Positions 6,880-14,503 of a stretch of 28,985 bases of DNA are shown here, one piece after another. The notes below the pieces were generated by a model. It was not told where the DNA came from, ran no database searches, and saw only the letters and a list, made by a program, of their open reading frames with translations. Source of the DNA: GWB2-37-7 sp049684915 (GTDB lineage: Bacteria > Bacillota > Clostridia > Lutisporales > Lutisporaceae); contig JBAVGO010000133.1 in the NCBI GenBank assembly GCA_049684915.1, forward strand, positions 1 to 28,985, given 5' to 3'. Position 1 is the first letter of the stretch. Every line of letters starts with the position of its first letter. The position numbers and the translations under genes are program-made.

Positions 6880-7773
6880 ATGAAAAATCTTAATTCATGT
6901 ACAATATGCCCTATTAAATGCGGCACTGATAGAACGCAAAGGAAGGGAGCTTGTGGTGTTGGTGATAAGTTGATAGTAGCCAAAGCCTTTTTGCACCAGT
7001 GGGAAGAGCCCTGCATTTCAGGAGCTAATGGTTCTGGTACTATATTCTTTAGTGGCTGCAATCTTCATTGTGTTTTTTGTCAAAACCATGATATAAGTCA
7101 AGAGGGCTTTGGCAAAGAAATTACCGTTTCAAGACTCACAGACATAATGCTGGAGCTGCAAGCTAAGGGAGCAGAAAATATTAACTTAGTCACGCCTACC
7201 CCTTATGTACTACATATTATAGAGGCAGTAAAAATTGCTAGGAAAAACGGCTTGACTTTGCCTATTGTTTATAATACTAATGGCTACGAAACAGTTGAGA
7301 CTATTGAAATGCTTAGGGGAACTGTAGATGTATATCTACCTGATATTAAGTATTATACAGATAAATATGCAGTAAAGTATTCTAGGGCAAAAGACTACTT
7401 TAACTATGCTTCATATGCAGTATTAGCGATGATTGCTCAAGTGGGTTTTCCTGAATTTGATGAAAAGGGATTGTTGAAAAAAGGAGTGCTTATAAGACAT
7501 ATGATAATGCCTGAGCTATTAGCGGACAGCAAAAGCATACTGCGTTGGATATGGAATAACCTAGGAAAACAAGCTTATGTAAGTCTCATGTGTCAATACA
7601 CTCCTATGTATAATGCAGAGAAGCATGAAGAAATCAATCGTAAGCTAGACGACTGGGAGTATGAATACATAATTGATTATTTTTTTAAACTGGGTTTAGA
7701 AAATGGCTTTGTGCAGGACTTTAGCTCAGCTGTTACTGACTATGTCCCAAGCTTTGACTTAACAGGGGTGTAA
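6880..7773 (+). CDS. Radical SAM protein of the PflX type (COG1313-like)
   Basis: This 297-residue protein has a radical SAM cluster motif SGCNLHCVFCQNHDIS (Cys60, Cys64, Cys67; CxxxCxxC), the same spacing as pyruvate formate-lyase activases. An N-terminal cysteine set (Cys7, Cys10, Cys14, Cys25, in SCTICPIKCG and GACG) precedes it and is characteristic of the PflX group. It may hold a further iron-sulfur site or zinc. GxTP-like LVTPTPY and the VYNTNGYE segment fit the partial TIM barrel. The start ATG at 6880 follows GGGTGATGAA. It would cleave SAM to a 5'-deoxyadenosyl radical. The family's substrate is not established, and no glycyl-radical enzyme is encoded nearby. Downstream lies a convergent rubredoxin gene separated by a shared terminator. 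Confidence 0.9.
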   Translation: MKNLNSCTICPIKCGTDRTQRKGACGVGDKLIVAKAFLHQWEEPCISGANGSGTIFFSGCNLHCVFCQNHDISQEGFGKEITVSRLTDIMLELQAKGAENINLVTPTPYVLHIIEAVKIARKNGLTLPIVYNTNGYETVETIEMLRGTVDVYLPDIKYYTDKYAVKYSRAKDYFNYASYAVLAMIAQVGFPEFDEKGLLKKGVLIRHMIMPELLADSKSILRWIWNNLGKQAYVSLMCQYTPMYNAEKHEEINRKLDDWEYEYIIDYFFKLGLENGFVQDFSSAVTDYVPSFDLTGV

Positions 7774-7779
7774 TATAAA

Positions 7780-7812
7780 AAGATGCTGACCTTTTATTTA
7801 GGTCAGCATCTT
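7780..7812. terminator. Bidirectional terminator between radical SAM and rubredoxin genes
   Basis: The stem is a perfect 12 bp, AAGATGCTGACC (7780-7791) with GGTCAGCATCTT (7801-7812), with a 9-base loop. On the minus strand it is followed by TTTTATA, which favours termination of the rubredoxin transcript; on the plus strand the T-run is weak. Confidence 0.8.
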
Positions 7813-7823
7813 AGCAACTATCT

Positions 7824-7982
7824 TTATTGTTTTTCAAACATATCCTTACCTACTCCACATTCTGGACAAACCCAATCCTCTGGGATATCTGCAAAAGCTG
7901 TTCCAGGTGCGACCCCGCTGTCAGGATCTCCTGCTTCTGGATCATAAACATATCCGCATACTGTACAAATCCATTTCTCCAT
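7824..7982 (-). CDS. Rubredoxin
   Basis: This 52-residue small iron protein is complete and clear. It begins MEKWICTVCGYVYDP and ends with DWVCPECGVGKDMF. The four iron-binding cysteines are in two CxxCG knuckles (residues 6/9 and 39/42), and the DPDSGVAPGTAFADIPEDW middle is diagnostic of rubredoxin. The ATG at 7982 follows AAAGGAG 7 bases upstream. Rubredoxins carry single electrons in anaerobes, often to oxygen- and peroxide-reducing enzymes such as flavodiiron proteins or rubrerythrins. It is probably monocistronic, ending at the terminator at 7780-7812. It is short enough to be missed by length-filtered gene calling. Confidence 0.97.
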   Translation of the reverse strand: MEKWICTVCGYVYDPEAGDPDSGVAPGTAFADIPEDWVCPECGVGKDMFEKQ

Positions 7983-8102
7983 CTCTTATTACTCCTTTTC
8001 AATAATTATTATTAGTTGTAGTTTTATTATAATCTATATAGATAAATTTATCCATGTTTGTATTTATTTTAACCAATAATTCGCTTTTATATCCATAAAA
8101 AA

Positions 8103-8126
8103 AAGGAAAACCCATTCGGGCTTCCT
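8103..8126 (-). terminator. Terminator after aminotransferase gene
   Basis: On the minus strand AAGGAAGCCC pairs with GGG-TTTTCCTT around a GAAT loop and is followed by a T-run reaching about 8097. One bulge lies in the stem. It sits 10 bases after the aminotransferase stop. Confidence 0.65.
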
Positions 8127-8135
8127 TAATAAGCT

Positions 8136-9317
8136 TTACATAAATGTCTTCAAAACCTTACCTAATCTCTTAATACCTTCAACTATCTTATCTTCAGGCA
8201 TGTTTGAGTAGTTAAATCTGCCATGGTTCTTATATTGACCATTTGGGAAGAAGGATTGACCAGGTACAAATGCAACCTTTTCTTCAAGTGATTTTTTCAT
8301 AATATCCGCTGCATCTAGGTGTTCTGGGAAGGTTACCCATGTGAATAATCCCCCCTGTGGTCTTGTAAAGGTAACACCTACTGGGAATTCTTTTTCCATT
8401 GTTTCAAGCATTAAATCTCTTCTTTTTCTATAAACCTTTATAAGATTTTCAACATGCTTATCTAAATCATACATATCTAAAAATTTGTTAATATCTCTCT
8501 GTGCTATAGTACTGCTTTGTAAATCAGCACCTTGCTTACTAACATTATATTTTGATAGTATTTCCGGTGATGCAACAACCCATCCTAGTCTTAAACCTGG
8601 ACAAAAGGTCTTTGAAAAAGTACCTAAATGAATAACTAATCCTTTTGTATCAAAGCTCTTTATTGCAGGTAATATTTCTCCTTCAAATCTCAGTTCACCA
8701 TATGGATTGTCTTCCACAACAGGTATATTGTACTTGTAAGCAAGTTCAAGAAGCTTCTTTCTTCTTTCTAAGCTCATTGTTCTACCTGAAGGATTTTGAA
8801 AATCAGGTATAGTATAAATAAACCTAGTATTTGAATTCTGCTCTAATGCTTTTTCCAGTTCTTCAATTATCATACCATCCTCATCCATTGTAATCTCAAC
8901 AAACTTTGGTTGGTATGCTTTAAAAGCATTTATTGCACCTAAATAACTTGGGCTTTCACAAATAACTACGTCACCCTCATTAAGGAATATCCTACCTGAA
9001 AAATCCAAGCCTTGTTGTGATCCGCTCGTAATCAAAACATCCTCGGCTTTGCATTCTACCATTAACTTTTTCATTCTTTGTGCAATTTTTTCTCTTAAAG
9101 GTAAATATCCATCTGTAGCACTGTATTGAAGGGCTGCTCGACCCTCTTCTACTAATACTTTTACAACTACTTCCTCAAGCTCTTTTATCGGAAATAGCTC
9201 TGGAGCCGGTAATCCTCCAGCAAATGATATAATATCTGGTTCTTCTGTAAGCTTTAGTAGTTCTCTTATAGCGGAGCCTTTGATGTTATCCATTCTAGCA
9301 GCAAATCTAATTGACAT
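8136..9317 (-). CDS. PLP-dependent aminotransferase, class I/II (MocR-type catalytic fold without HTH)
   Basis: This 393-residue fold-type I aminotransferase belongs to the group that includes 2-aminoadipate, aromatic and branched-chain aminotransferases (COG1167 without the GntR-type DNA-binding domain). Landmarks are ISFAGGLPAPELFP near residues 30-43, TSGSQQGLDF at 98-107 (phosphate binding), PDFQNPSGRT with Asn175, VEDNPYGELR with Asp203, and the PLP-binding lysine Lys236 in GTFSKTFCPGLRLGW. The ATG at 9317 (MSIRFAARM) is chosen because GGGGGTG lies about 10 bases upstream and family members start near here. An upstream ATG at 9371 would add 18 residues without family similarity. It is probably monocistronic. 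It transfers an amino group between an amino acid and 2-oxoglutarate, but the preferred substrate cannot be decided. Confidence 0.92.
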   Translation of the reverse strand: MSIRFAARMDNIKGSAIRELLKLTEEPDIISFAGGLPAPELFPIKELEEVVVKVLVEEGRAALQYSATDGYLPLREKIAQRMKKLMVECKAEDVLITSGSQQGLDFSGRIFLNEGDVVICESPSYLGAINAFKAYQPKFVEITMDEDGMIIEELEKALEQNSNTRFIYTIPDFQNPSGRTMSLERRKKLLELAYKYNIPVVEDNPYGELRFEGEILPAIKSFDTKGLVIHLGTFSKTFCPGLRLGWVVASPEILSKYNVSKQGADLQSSTIAQRDINKFLDMYDLDKHVENLIKVYRKRRDLMLETMEKEFPVGVTFTRPQGGLFTWVTFPEHLDAADIMKKSLEEKVAFVPGQSFFPNGQYKNHGRFNYSNMPEDKIVEGIKRLGKVLKTFM

Positions 9318-9437
9318 TGTTAAAAAACACCCCCATGTTTTATTAGCCCGCCATATAAATCCATTCTCCACTTATATATTAACATTTTTTATATATAATG
9401 TTCTATACTTTTTTGTAATTTATTGTTTATTTATATT

Positions 9438-9473
9438 AAAAAGCGAAGAATTTAGATAAATTCCTCGCTTTTT
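9438..9473 (-). terminator. Terminator after rubredoxin-like gene
   Basis: AAAAAGCGA-GAATTT (9438-9453) pairs with AAATTC-TCGCTTTTT (9458-9473) across a 4-base loop, with one mismatch. It has T-runs on both strands and lies just after the 9483 gene, so it ends that transcript. Confidence 0.75.
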
Positions 9474-9482
9474 ATTAGCTAA

Positions 9483-9809
9483 TTACCACTTGCCTTTGGC
9501 TACATGTGTTGCCATTTCAGCCTTTGATATATTTTTGATAATTTCAGCTTCCTTCAATGCCTTCTTAAAGGTAACTATACAACCTGGATCTAGATTTATT
9601 TCGATGCCTTCTTCAGCTATCATTGCAACGCCTTCCATTAGCTGACATAGCTCCATATGAAGATCATTAGTTCTAGTAGACTTTGTTATCAATGCCTCCT
9701 GTTCTTCTGTCAGCTTCACAAACTTATCAGCAGTTGCACCACATTTGGGACATTTCTCTGGTGCTTCTGTACCATTATGTATATATCCACATACACTACA
9801 TTTCCACAT
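9483..9809 (-). CDS. Rubredoxin-like zinc/iron knuckle protein with C-terminal helical domain
   Basis: The protein has 108 residues. The N-terminal 35 residues are a rubredoxin-like domain of the kind found at the end of rubrerythrins: MWKCSVCGYIHNG, then EKCPKCGATADKF, with CxxC at residues 4/7 and 20/23 and a shorter linker than in true rubredoxin. The rest is predicted helical (LTEEQEALITKSTRTNDLH onward) with no diiron ExxH motif and no known catalytic residues. The start ATG at 9809 follows AAAGGAG. It lies near the rubredoxin and DUF1540 genes. I infer a small electron-transfer or metal-responsive protein; the partner and role of the helical part are unknown. It is complete, with its own terminator. 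Confidence 0.85.
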   Translation of the reverse strand: MWKCSVCGYIHNGTEAPEKCPKCGATADKFVKLTEEQEALITKSTRTNDLHMELCQLMEGVAMIAEEGIEINLDPGCIVTFKKALKEAEIIKNISKAEMATHVAKGKW

Positions 9810-9944
9810 TTGTATATCTCCTTTCTATTATATTATATACACAACGAATATTACTATTCGCTATAATATTGCTTCTTTTCTATAAAATCCTTGCCTGCAC
9901 CTCCTCTCTTGTTAAAATTCTATATTGAAGTCAAAATCCCTGCT

Positions 9945-9969
9945 TTAATTAATAATAATTATTAATTAA
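9945..9969. repeat. 25-bp AT-only palindrome
   Basis: TTAATTAATAAT and its exact reverse complement flank a single A, in the 324-base divergent gap between 9809 and 10134. The rest of that gap contains an SD-like GAGAGGAGGTG on the minus strand (9898-9908) with no start codon behind it, and a small hairpin CGAATA/TATTCG. With such composition the palindrome may be chance. Confidence 0.4.
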
Positions 9970-10004
9970 TAATATAACTTCGTATTTTGTAGGCTATACC
10001 AATC

Positions 10005-10033
10005 TTGTTTATATTTACATTTTATTTTAATAT
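10005..10033 (+). promoter_or_regulatory. Possible promoter for DUF1540 gene
   Basis: The candidate boxes are TTGTTT (10005-10010), a 17-base spacer, and TAATAT (10028-10033), about 100 bases upstream of the start codon. The DNA here is so AT-rich that chance matches are likely. Confidence 0.35.
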
Positions 10034-10133
10034 GTTGTATTAAAGCATAACTTTAAGTTGAATTTATAATTTAAAAAAGAAGAAACTATAATTGTAACTC
10101 CAAATAAAATTATTTACTTTAGGAGGTAGCACA

Positions 10134-10331
10134 ATGCAAAATAATATGAATAACCATGGAGATTCCAACAAAATGCATGCTCATAACCATGCTATAAAAT
10201 GTAATGTCTCAAATTGTAATTATAATGATCAAAACTTCTGTTCAGCAACAGCTATAGAAGTAAATCCAATCGGTGATGGTCATGCAGATACTAGTGATGG
10301 AACAGCATGTACAACCTTTGTAGATAGGTAA
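10134..10331 (+). CDS. Small DUF1540 cysteine-containing protein
   Basis: This 65-residue protein has a His/Asn/Met-rich N-terminus (residues 1-20) and one DUF1540 unit: CNVSNCNYNDQNFCSA, with Cys23, Cys28 and Cys36, and a final Cys59 in GTACTTF. DUF1540 proteins in Clostridia are short, carry one or two of these four-cysteine units, and are thought to bind a metal; their function is not known. The ATG follows AGGAGG about 7 bases upstream, a very strong ribosome binding site. It is monocistronic and convergent with the V-ATPase operon. Confidence 0.88.
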   Translation: MQNNMNNHGDSNKMHAHNHAIKCNVSNCNYNDQNFCSATAIEVNPIGDGHADTSDGTACTTFVDR

Positions 10332-10353
10332 GATAGGCAAAAAGTTAAAAAGA

Positions 10354-10372
10354 CCGCAGATCTAATCTGCGG
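10354..10372 (-). terminator. Terminator of the V-ATPase operon
   Basis: A perfect 8-bp stem CCGCAGAT/ATCTGCGG has a 3-base loop. On the minus strand it is followed by TCTTTTTAACTTTTT, a good T-rich tail, 13 bases after the ntpD stop. It may also serve the convergent DUF1540 gene less well. Confidence 0.82.
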
Positions 10373-10384
10373 CCTAATTCAACT

Positions 10385-11014
10385 TTATTTGTTAATCATG
10401 GTTTTTACCTTCATAAGTCTTATGAGGTTTCCTCTTTCGTTTTCTGCTAGCTTCATAGTAATGTACTTTATTGTTTCTTGTAGTTGAGGTATCATAACAT
10501 ATTCAAGTGCATTAACTCTTCTTCTAGTTTTCTCTATTTCATCCGCCATTAATTGGCACGCCTTTTCAATCTCAGCAAGGGCTAAAAGATTGGGTAATAT
10601 ATCATTTAGCTTTTTTATTGCTCCATCCAGTTCTCCAGAGGTTTGTGCAAAACCATATGGATATATGCTTGCACCTTCTTTAGCTTCTCTTACAAACTTC
10701 ATAACTGGAACATTTACGCTCATGATATTTTTAGTTGTTATGTCAAGCTCTATCTTCTCAGTAGGCATTATAAGTGCCTCTTCAAACATTTCAGTAGACA
10801 TAACAGCCTTTGCCATAGTGAACTCCTTTAAGGCTGATGTAAGCTTATCCTCAACGCTAAGCCTTAATTCATTGTTCTTTCTTACAAGCTCAATGAATCT
10901 TTTCATTAATTCGTCCTGCTTATCCTTTAAAAGTTTATGTCCTCTTGATGCAGTTTTTAACCTTTTTTTAAGACGAGACAGCTCCATCCTGGTTGGGTTT
11001 ACGTTGAGTCTCAT
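10385..11014 (-). CDS. ntpD: V/A-type ATPase subunit D (central stalk)
   Basis: This 209-residue protein is mostly two long helices: MRLNVNPTRMELSRLKKRLKTA at the N-terminus and a C-terminal helix RRRVNALEYVMIPQL. The signature NPTRMEL..LK and RRVNALE are conserved in V/A-type subunit D, the rotating axle inside the A3B3 head, equivalent to gamma of F-type enzymes. It starts 2 bases after the ntpB stop with GAGGGGATG as ribosome binding site, so it is translationally coupled. It is the last gene of the operon, followed by a terminator. Normal length. Confidence 0.96.
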   Translation of the reverse strand: MRLNVNPTRMELSRLKKRLKTASRGHKLLKDKQDELMKRFIELVRKNNELRLSVEDKLTSALKEFTMAKAVMSTEMFEEALIMPTEKIELDITTKNIMSVNVPVMKFVREAKEGASIYPYGFAQTSGELDGAIKKLNDILPNLLALAEIEKACQLMADEIEKTRRRVNALEYVMIPQLQETIKYITMKLAENERGNLIRLMKVKTMINK

Positions 11015-11016
11015 AT

Positions 11017-12411
11017 CTATTCATCCCCTCTATTAGCCCCTCTATTGGGAAGATACTTGTCAATATACTCATCTTTAATTCTCTTGAGTTCTCCCCTTGG
11101 AAGTATTGATAGAAGGTCCCATCCTAGATTTAATGTCTCTTCTATTGTTCTGTTTGTATATTCCCCTTGTGAAACATAACGTTTCTCAAATTCTTCTGCA
11201 AACTTAGCAAACAACTTATCTATATCAGATAACGCTGACTCTCCAAGTATTACAGCAAGCTCCTTTGCTTGTTTACCTTGGGCATATGCAGAGAACAACT
11301 GATTCATTGTATCAGCATGATCTTCTCTTGTCTTATCTTTTCCTATACCTTTATCCTTAAGTCTTGAAAGGGATGGTAAAACGTCTATTGGAGGCATTAA
11401 TCCTCTTCTGTTAAGTTCACGACTTAGTATTATCTGTCCCTCTGTTATATATCCTGTAAGGTCAGGTATTGGATGTGTCTTGTCATCCTCAGGCATTGTA
11501 AGTATAGGAATCTGTGTAATTGAACCCTTTCTTCCCCTTATTCTTCCTGCTCTTTCATATAGAGTTGCAAGGTCAGTATAGAGGTATCCTGGGTATCCAC
11601 GTCTTCCTGGTACTTCCTTTCTTGCAGCAGAAACCTCTCTTAGAGCCTCTGCATAGTTTGTCATGTCTGTCATTATAACTAGAACATGCATATCCTTTTC
11701 ATATGCAAGGTATTCAGCACAGGTTAAAGCCATTCTAGGTGTTGCAATTCTTTCAACAACAGGGTCATTTGCAAGGTTTATAAACAATACTGCTCTGTCA
11801 ATGGCACCTGTTTTCTTAAAGTCTTCAATAAAGAAGTCAGCTTCTTCAAAGGTTATACCCATTGCAGCAAATACAACTGCGAATTTTGCACCTGATCCTA
11901 AAACCTTTGCTTGTCTTGCAATCTGAGCAGCAAGCCTTGAGTGTGGAAGTCCAGAGGCTGAGAATATAGGAAGCTTCTGTCCTCTAACAAGAGTGTTTAG
12001 TCCATCTATTGCAGAAATACCTGTTTGTATAAACTCTGAGGGATAATCTCTGGATACAGGATTAATTGGCTCACCTGCTATATCAACCCTTTTCTCAGGT
12101 ATTATTTTAGGTCCACCATCCTTTGGTTTTCCAAGTCCATCAAATACTCTTCCAAGCATATCAGTTGACAAACCAAGCTCCAATGCCTTGCCTAAAAATC
12201 TAACCTTGCTATCCCTAAGGTTAATCCCAGCTGAGCTTTCAAATAGCTGAACTAATGCCTTATCCTCTGTTATTTCAAGTACCCTGCCACGTCTTATTTC
12301 TCCTGTTTGTGTTTCTATTTCAACCTGTTCATCAAAGGTTGCTCCTTCTACCTTTTCTACAAGCATTAAAGGACCTGCAACCTCGGTAATGGTTCTGTAT
12401 TCCTTAAGCAT
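11017..12411 (-). CDS. ntpB: V/A-type ATPase subunit B (non-catalytic head subunit)
   Basis: This 464-residue subunit alternates with subunit A in the hexameric head. It has the beta-barrel start (YRTITEVAGPLMLVEKVEG) and the nucleotide-fold region in which the Walker A motif is replaced by FSASGLPHSRLAAQIARQAK, as is standard for non-catalytic B subunits. It also carries the conserved RRGYPGYLYTDLATLYERAGR and PDLTGYITEGQI stretches. Its ATG directly abuts the subunit A stop codon, and the ribosome binding site GGGGGAGG lies inside the end of ntpA, so translation is coupled. Length is typical (about 460). Confidence 0.98.
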   Translation of the reverse strand: MLKEYRTITEVAGPLMLVEKVEGATFDEQVEIETQTGEIRRGRVLEITEDKALVQLFESSAGINLRDSKVRFLGKALELGLSTDMLGRVFDGLGKPKDGGPKIIPEKRVDIAGEPINPVSRDYPSEFIQTGISAIDGLNTLVRGQKLPIFSASGLPHSRLAAQIARQAKVLGSGAKFAVVFAAMGITFEEADFFIEDFKKTGAIDRAVLFINLANDPVVERIATPRMALTCAEYLAYEKDMHVLVIMTDMTNYAEALREVSAARKEVPGRRGYPGYLYTDLATLYERAGRIRGRKGSITQIPILTMPEDDKTHPIPDLTGYITEGQIILSRELNRRGLMPPIDVLPSLSRLKDKGIGKDKTREDHADTMNQLFSAYAQGKQAKELAVILGESALSDIDKLFAKFAEEFEKRYVSQGEYTNRTIEETLNLGWDLLSILPRGELKRIKDEYIDKYLPNRGANRGDE

Positions 12412-14175
12412 TTATTTCGCCTCCCCCATTAAAGATTCAATTTCCTGTTTGAGAGTAGCAGATATTTCATCTATTTTCTTCAAATCAATTTCTGGTATAT
12501 ACTTTGCTCTTGATATTTTCTCTCTTACAGGCAGGGAAAGGATCTTACTTAGATATACTCCTTCTTCTAATGCCCTGTGGCCTTGCTCATCAAAATCAAG
12601 TATTAATCCTAGCATCTTGTGTTGCTTTGGTATTGATGTATATGTATCTACCTCATGGAAAGCATTCTGATGTAAATAATCTTCCCTTAAGGATCTTGCA
12701 GATTCAAGCGTTAATCTATCCTTTTCTGATAGGGCATCTATACCAACAAGCCTAACAATTTCTTGAAGCTCTGATTCCTCTTCAAGTATTTTCATGGCTG
12801 CCTGCTCCATTTCTGTCCATCCCTTAACTCCAGTTTTTTCAATGGAAGGAGCAACCTTATCAAGGTATAGTGAATAACTCTGCAACCAGTCTATAGCAGG
12901 GAAATGTCTCCTGTATGCAAGATTAGCATCAAGTCCCCAGAATACCTTTACAACCTTAAGAGTTGCTTGTGTTACAGGCTCTGAAAGGTCTCCACCTGGA
13001 GGTGATACCGCACCTATAACAGTTAGAGCTCCTACTCTGTTTTCACTTCCAAGGCATACGAACTTTCCAGCTCTTTCATAAAACTCTGCAAGACGTGAGC
13101 TTAAGTATGCTGGATATCCTTCTTCACCAGGCATTTCCTCAAGACGACCAGACATTTCTCTTAGTGCCTCTGCCCATCTTGATGTGGAGTCAGCCATTAC
13201 TGCGACTGAATAGCCCATATCTCTAAAATACTCGGCAATTGTAATACCTGTATATATTGATGCTTCACGTGCTGCAACAGGCATGTTGGAGGTATTTGCA
13301 ATAAGAACTGTTCTTTTCATCAATGGTTCCCCAGTTTTTGGATCCTTTAACTCTGGGAATTCCATTAGAACGTCCGTCATCTCATTTCCACGTTCTCCGC
13401 AGCCTATATATACTATTATTTCTGCGTCAGCCCACTTTGCAAGCTGGTGTTGAACAACTGTTTTTCCACTTCCAAATGGTCCTGGAACACATGCAGTTCC
13501 GCCCTTTGCAACAGGGAAAAATGTATCTATTACTCTCTGTCCTGTTATCATTGGCTCATCTGGTGCAATTTTGCTTGTATAAGGTCTTCCTCTTCTAACA
13601 GGCCATTTTTGAAGCATAATTACGTCTTTGATTTCACCTTTATTGTTCTTTATCTTAGCGATAACATCAACAATAGTAAAATCCCCTGACTTAATCTCAA
13701 CAATTTCGCCCTCTATACCAATTGGAACCATTACCCTATGTTCAATAATTGTAGTTTCTTGTATTGTACCGATTATGTCACCCGAGGCTACATGGTCTCC
13801 TGATTTTTTTACTGACTTAAAGCTCCATTTCTTTCCCCTGTCAAGAACAGGAACATCTATACCTCTTGTAATAAAATCTCCTACTTGCTTTGCTATGAAC
13901 TCAAGTGGTCTTTGAATACCATCAAACATAGCCGCTATTAAGCCTGGTGCAAGCTCAACACTAAGTGGTTCCCCTGTTGTTTCTACTGGACCTCCTGGAC
14001 CAATGCCAGAAGTTTCCTCATATACTTGGATTGAAGCCTTATCTCCTCTCATTTCGATGATTTCACCGATGAGCTTTTTATCTCCAACCCTTACAACGTC
14101 AAACATTTTTGCGTGTTCCATTTCTTTAGCAACAACCAAAGGTCCTGAAACCTTCATAATTCTTCCGATGCTCAA
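12412..14175 (-). CDS. ntpA: V/A-type ATPase catalytic subunit A
   Basis: This 587-residue catalytic subunit hydrolyses or makes ATP. It contains the Walker A motif GPFGSGKT, the catalytic IGCGERGNEM (Glu of GER), the Walker B-like VAVMADSTSRWAEALREMSG, and the long A-specific insertion between the barrel and nucleotide domains. The start is taken as TTG at 14175 (giving M-SIGRIMKVSGPLVV), because GAAGGAAGG lies 7 bases upstream, 16 bases after the ntpG stop, and family proteins begin at this point. The open frame extends 53 codons further upstream through ntpG, but that stretch is ntpG in another frame and has no similarity. The next possible ATG (MKVSGPLVV) would cut the first strand. Confidence 0.97.
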   Translation of the reverse strand: MSIGRIMKVSGPLVVAKEMEHAKMFDVVRVGDKKLIGEIIEMRGDKASIQVYEETSGIGPGGPVETTGEPLSVELAPGLIAAMFDGIQRPLEFIAKQVGDFITRGIDVPVLDRGKKWSFKSVKKSGDHVASGDIIGTIQETTIIEHRVMVPIGIEGEIVEIKSGDFTIVDVIAKIKNNKGEIKDVIMLQKWPVRRGRPYTSKIAPDEPMITGQRVIDTFFPVAKGGTACVPGPFGSGKTVVQHQLAKWADAEIIVYIGCGERGNEMTDVLMEFPELKDPKTGEPLMKRTVLIANTSNMPVAAREASIYTGITIAEYFRDMGYSVAVMADSTSRWAEALREMSGRLEEMPGEEGYPAYLSSRLAEFYERAGKFVCLGSENRVGALTVIGAVSPPGGDLSEPVTQATLKVVKVFWGLDANLAYRRHFPAIDWLQSYSLYLDKVAPSIEKTGVKGWTEMEQAAMKILEEESELQEIVRLVGIDALSEKDRLTLESARSLREDYLHQNAFHEVDTYTSIPKQHKMLGLILDFDEQGHRALEEGVYLSKILSLPVREKISRAKYIPEIDLKKIDEISATLKQEIESLMGEAK

Positions 14176-14191
14176 GCTATCTACCTTCCTT

Positions 14192-14503
14192 CTATGATAA
14201 TATATCAACACCGACAGCTTTCTCAACATTGCTTCGAATCTTTGCAAGCCCGATGCCAAGGCTTCCCTGACTTCCAGGAATAAGAATAATCGCCGGCAGC
14301 ATTTCATTCTTATATCTTGCAATTGTCTCCTCAATGTCCTTAGCTATTGTCTCAGTAACAAATATTACGCCATAACCTTCTCTAGCCATGCTGTCAATAG
14401 CCTTCATGGCCTCTTCACTATTTTCTGCAGCCTTAACTGTCATACCAAGAGACAAGAAACCAAGTACAGCATCTCGTTCTCCTACTACTCCTATTTTATA
14501 CAT
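14192..14503 (-). CDS. ntpG: V/A-type ATPase subunit F (NtpG; central stalk)
   Basis: This 103-residue Rossmann-like small subunit starts MYKIGVVGERDAVLGFLSLGM, with FVTETIAKDIEETI in the middle. Both are typical of V/A-type subunit F, which binds subunit D and modulates rotation. The ATG at 14503 is chosen because family members start MYKIGVVG; a GTG three codons upstream (14512), placed near AAAGGA, is also possible. The gene overlaps the end of ntpC by several bases. It is called NtpG in Enterococcus hirae nomenclature and F elsewhere. Confidence 0.95.
   Translation of the reverse strand: MYKIGVVGERDAVLGFLSLGMTVKAAENSEEAMKAIDSMAREGYGVIFVTETIAKDIEETIARYKNEMLPAIILIPGSQGSLGIGLAKIRSNVEKAVGVDILS

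Noticed and set aside
9898..9908. Shine-Dalgarno-like GAGAGGAGGTG on the minus strand suggesting a small gene
   Set aside because: No ATG, GTG or TTG follows at usable spacing except a seven-codon GTG frame inside the motif; treated as chance or relic.
10590..11036. Long plus-strand open frames antisense to the V-ATPase genes (also near 13323-13915 and 17143-17622)
   Set aside because: They are shadows of strongly conserved minus-strand genes, with no ribosome binding sites and no recognisable domains.
14176..14334. N-terminal extension of V-ATPase subunit A in the open frame
   Set aside because: It is ntpG read in another frame, has no family similarity, and the TTG at 14175 has the ribosome binding site.
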